DNA of 25,728 bases from an uncultured Treponema sp. GTDB lineage: Bacteria; Spirochaetota; Spirochaetia; Treponematales; Treponemataceae. A model generated the notes under the pieces. The model did no database searches, was not told the DNA's origin, and worked only from the letters and a program-made list of their open reading frames with translations. Where the stretch lies: contig CALELJ010000218.1 in NCBI GenBank assembly GCA_937902445.1, forward strand, positions 1 to 25,728. Reading direction: 5' to 3'. Shown in pieces: positions 23,288 through 25,728 of the stretch (positions are counted from its first letter, which is position 1; the number at the start of each line of letters is the position of its first letter). The position numbers were made by a program, and so were the translations under genes.

Positions 23288-23301
23288 GGGAGAAATCACA
23301 A
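23273..23301 (-). promoter_or_regulatory. Promoter of the DUF4160 operon
   Basis: On the minus strand, TTGTGA (23296-23301) is followed after 17 bp by TATCAT (23273-23278), preceded by TGC, making an extended -10. It is well placed for the gene starting at 23245. Confidence 0.6.
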
Positions 23302-23352
23302 TTTTAGTAATAGTTTAGGTCGAAAGTCGGAAAATGAAATATTGGATAGTAT

Positions 23353-23670
23353 TTAATTTTTGTCCAAAACTTGAGTAAACATTGAGACAAGGGAGAGTTC
23401 CTTGTCATTGAATCTATTTAGTCTTTCAATTATGTGTTCTAGTTCGACACTGGTTTTTGAAGTTTTAGGTGATTCATTCAGGCAAAGTTTGTCCAGTGAA
23501 ACTCCCAAGGCTCTAGACAGTAAAATTAGTTTTGATAGGGAGGGTTCAGCAGACGCTTCTTTTAAATAACTTTTTAGAGTATTTTCACTGATTCCAGATT
23601 TTAGGGAAAGTTCCTTGATTTGCAGCCCTTTACATTCCATTATGAAATGAAGGTTTTCCTTAAATGTCAT
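23353..23670 (-). CDS. XRE/Cro-type helix-turn-helix regulator
   Basis: The 105-residue DNA-binding protein has a helix-turn-helix domain at about residues 6-62: LHFIMECKGLQIKELSLKSGISENTLKSYLKEASAEPSLSKLILLSRALGVSLDKL, with the typical five-helix pattern and ISENTLKSYLKE as recognition helix region. The short C-terminal tail is probably for dimerisation. The start ATG at 23670 lacks a good ribosome binding site; a GTG at 23694 would add eight residues but has an AAGG directly against it, so the start is uncertain. It is divergent from the exported-protein gene at 23807 and could regulate it or the DUF4160 pair. Confidence 0.85.
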   Translation of the reverse strand: MTFKENLHFIMECKGLQIKELSLKSGISENTLKSYLKEASAEPSLSKLILLSRALGVSLDKLCLNESPKTSKTSVELEHIIERLNRFNDKELSLVSMFTQVLDKN

Positions 23671-23725
23671 ATTTTTAGAATAGTAATTAATCACCCTTGC
23701 ATCTCTATAAAAAATAATATTTTAC

Positions 23726-23754
23726 TTGAAATATTGAGGTTCGGGTAATATAAT
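23726..23754 (+). promoter_or_regulatory. Promoter of the exported helical protein gene
   Basis: TTGAAA (23726-23731), a 17-bp spacer and a perfect TATAAT (23749-23754) lie in the divergent interval with the XRE-type regulator gene. The predicted start near 23761 leaves a leader of about 45 nt. Confidence 0.75.
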
Positions 23755-23806
23755 ACTCACATATTAGAAGTTTGAATAATTATTTATTCATCAGAGAGGT
23801 TTTTGT

Positions 23807-25303
23807 ATGAAAAGGAAAATTTTATTTGGTTTATTGTTTATAATCAACTTGTCAGTCTTCGCACAGAAGATAGGTGAATATTCATTTGTTTACCCAGGTA
23901 TGCTTGATATGTTGATGGGTAGTGCTAACGAAAATAGAGGTCTACCGGCTCATGGTACGAGTTTTAAAATCCTTTCGGATACTGATTGCATCAAAGATGG
24001 TGTTAAAATGACCGAGTGTTATATGTCTGGTTCAAAAATATATATGACATTTGTTGTTGAATCAGAACCTGTCATTTTCGAATTTGTTTATAAAGATACA
24101 GGAGAAGGGAATAAAACAGCATACTTGATTAAGTTGACATTAAGTGCAGCAAAAAAGGTGAATGGTAGTTATCAAAAGAGTGTTGAAACAGGCGTCTTTA
24201 CTGAACCAGCTGGAGATTTACTTTCTAATGCACGTGGTTATGGACAATTCTATGGTGCTGCTAATGAAGTTTATGGTTTGATTTATGATTGGGGAAAGAA
24301 GGCCAAAGTGGAGAGAGCAAGAAATGAAAAAAAAGTTTCTCAACTCGAATCAAAAATTTCTGCAAAGCTAAAGGAATTCAGTAAAAAGGAAAAAACTGCA
24401 ATGTTAAGTTCAATGAAAAAGAGCATAGAGGATTCAATAGTTCCTTTTGTTCTTTCTGAAGGAGTTTTTGATAAGGAAAAATTTCTTACTTTAGATAAAT
24501 CCGATTCAGAAAAAATTTATTATGAATATAAGGATAAATTTGAGACGACTTATAAAAAAGATATAGAAGATTATAAAAAAGCAATTAACTCAATTGAAGC
24601 AACTGAGAAAAACTTCTGGTTTGATGAATTCAATTTCAATGAAATTACGACCAATCTTTACAATGAAATTTATGATGAACATAAAGATGGAGTTAATTCT
24701 CAAATCGAATTAAGAAATAGAATCTATGTAGATACTTTTGCTCAAAAAGGAAAAGAATGTATAGATTCTATAATTCCTGAATTTGATTCTGTTCAGACAG
24801 GTTTTGATAGTGAAACTTTTTCATCAAAAGTGAATGATAAGCTGAGAATAGAATATGAAAGTCTTGAGAAGGACTATGTTTCAAAAACAAGCCTAGAAGC
24901 ATTAAAATTTAAACCGTTTGAAGAAATTTGTAGTGATGTAAAAATTTCTGAATCAATAGAATCTGTTAAAAATGCCTTTGACTTAAGAGACTTGTCTTAT
25001 GAATCTTTTGTTGAAAATATAAAAAATGTCTTAATTAAGCAAAGTTGTAAGCTTTGTAAGAGCATAAAAAATCCTACTATTGAATCTATCAAAGCAGCTC
25101 TCAAGGACTTTGAAAAAAATGAGCTCGAAAAAGAAATATCCAAGTTTGAAGAAAATAATAGCTGGGGTATTCACTATAAATCCTATGAACCAATTTCAGA
25201 TAAAGTATTTGAAAAAGAAATCCTTGGAGTTTATTGTGAAGAGAATAAGAAAAGTATTTTAAAACTTACAAAACAGGGTAATGCAGAGTTGAAGAAAAAA
25301 TAG
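23807..25303 (+). CDS. Long helical exported protein of unknown function
   Basis: The 498-residue protein has a signal peptide ending SVFA and no lipobox cysteine. Residues about 20-150 form a compact domain (IGEYSFVYPGMLDMLMGSANENRGLPAHGTSF; VESEPVIFEFVYK). Residues about 165-270 and onward are strongly charged and Lys/Glu-rich, predicted as long helices or coiled coils (KKAKVERARNEKKVSQLESKISAKLKEFSKKEK). Cys residues occur as CKLC near 410. No family is recognised. The base composition is far more AT-rich than in the genes before 22000, with frequent AAA, GAA and TTT codons, suggesting acquisition from elsewhere. The start follows AGAGAGG. A terminator follows at 25340. Confidence 0.75.
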   Translation: MKRKILFGLLFIINLSVFAQKIGEYSFVYPGMLDMLMGSANENRGLPAHGTSFKILSDTDCIKDGVKMTECYMSGSKIYMTFVVESEPVIFEFVYKDTGEGNKTAYLIKLTLSAAKKVNGSYQKSVETGVFTEPAGDLLSNARGYGQFYGAANEVYGLIYDWGKKAKVERARNEKKVSQLESKISAKLKEFSKKEKTAMLSSMKKSIEDSIVPFVLSEGVFDKEKFLTLDKSDSEKIYYEYKDKFETTYKKDIEDYKKAINSIEATEKNFWFDEFNFNEITTNLYNEIYDEHKDGVNSQIELRNRIYVDTFAQKGKECIDSIIPEFDSVQTGFDSETFSSKVNDKLRIEYESLEKDYVSKTSLEALKFKPFEEICSDVKISESIESVKNAFDLRDLSYESFVENIKNVLIKQSCKLCKSIKNPTIESIKAALKDFEKNELEKEISKFEENNSWGIHYKSYEPISDKVFEKEILGVYCEENKKSILKLTKQGNAELKKK

Positions 25304-25339
25304 AAATATCTTTCAGGACATTTGAATATAATGAAAAAG

Positions 25340-25377
25340 AAAGAGTAGAGTTGAAATTTTTCGATTCTACTCTTTTT
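25340..25377. terminator. Terminator shared by convergent genes
   Basis: AAAGAGTAGA (25340-25349) pairs with TCTACTCTTT (25366-25375), extended inward by a further weaker stem with G-T pairs. T-rich sequence follows on both strands, so it can end the gene at 23807 and the small minus-strand gene at 25381. Confidence 0.8.
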
Positions 25378-25380
25378 ATT

Positions 25381-25500
25381 CTATTTTACCAGCATTTTTG
25401 ATACGCTGCATGAGATTAAGTTGTGTAGCATACGATATTCTTTCCATCCTGCAAAAAGGGATTTTACTTTTTCGCTAATTTCATTAAGTTCGTATACCAT
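25381..25500 (-). CDS. Small 39-residue ORF
   Basis: The minus-strand frame reads MVYELNEISEKVKSLFAGWK and continues EYRMLHNLISCSVSKMLVK before TAG. A strong ribosome binding site (AAAAGGAG) lies seven bases before the ATG at 25498-25500, and its stop is three bases from a bidirectional terminator. These two features make expression credible. There is no recognised family. It may be a real small protein or the remains of a longer gene; the upstream side runs into the inverted repeat copy at 25614. Confidence 0.5.
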   Translation of the reverse strand: MVYELNEISEKVKSLFAGWKEYRMLHNLISCSVSKMLVK

Positions 25501-25613
25501 TGCCAGTCTCCTTTTTTATCAGCAGATTTCTAATGTTGCTGTTCCGCCGGTTTTTTTTCAATAAATCCGTTCTTTAATAATCTGGATTATCCCCTCACGG
25601 ATAGTAAATATTT

Positions 25614-25728
25614 ATGTTCATAAAAATACGGGAAGAAAGGCAGCGACTGACAAAAACACTCGCAAGGCGGAACGATAGTTTCCTTGCCGACTTGCGTGTG
25701 TAGCGACGCTAGCTAGCGGTTTTGGCAG
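25614..25728. repeat. Inverted copy of the centre of the fold-back element, cut by the window end
   Basis: These 115 bases are the reverse complement of 22478-22592 with no gaps and six differences (109 of 115 identical), all transitions. Upstream, CCCTCACGGATAG (25592-25604) still resembles the inner arm, then similarity fades. The element continues beyond the window. Confidence 0.8.

Overview
The window reads as chromosomal DNA of a host-associated, Treponema-like spirochaete. The evidence is moderate AT-richness, many exported proteins with relaxed spirochaete-style lipoboxes, an LPP20/LpoB-type exported cluster, a DUF763 gene beside a YgiQ-type radical SAM gene, and a substrate-binding/permease/ATPase transporter of the TrpXYZ type. 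The genus is inferred from gene content and style, not from a marker gene. No rRNA, tRNA, CRISPR array or transposase gene was seen.

Layout. Positions 1-509: start of a minus-strand gene with a good promoter whose +1 region is covered by a perfect LacI/CcpA-like operator, a second operator, and a short promoter-to-terminator transcription unit (about 296-428) that may be a small RNA. 510-3518: large lipoprotein with a beta-solenoid-like N-terminus and three tandem C-terminal repeats. 3705-5219: sodium/solute symporter of the PutP type. 5347-8174: ABC transporter operon (binding protein, permease, ATPase). 8280-9191: auxin-efflux-carrier-family permease. 9310-12696: amide-utilisation block (formamidase/acetamidase, nitrilase-superfamily amidohydrolase, UrtA/AmiC-like lipoprotein). 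Two copies of the palindrome ATGGAA-N3-TTCCAT lie before the two enzyme genes, suggesting one shared regulator. 12713-12764: bidirectional terminator.

12783-18440 (minus): LPP20-like protein, LpoB-like protein, an exported unknown, DUF763, a YgiQ-type radical SAM protein and a small two-helix membrane protein, all closely packed. 18553-22092 (minus): a tightly coupled operon of three exported proteins (YD-repeat-like lipoprotein, beta-rich secreted protein, large lipoprotein) with 1-nt overlaps or gaps.

22093-25728: accessory, markedly AT-rich DNA. It holds a GC-rich block, a 402-bp fold-back (MITE-like) element with 121-bp inverted arms, a DUF4160 gene overlapping a small partner gene, an XRE-type regulator, a long helical exported protein of unknown function, and a 39-codon ORF. 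The window ends inside an inverted copy of the centre of the fold-back element (109 of 115 positions identical), so the AT-rich islet is bracketed by inverted repeat copies. A short third member of the repeat family lies at 10321-10390, between the two amide enzyme genes.

The most interesting signals are the repeat family bracketing the islet, the paired operators of the amide genes, the terminated transcript at 296-428, and the uncharacterised three-gene surface operon.
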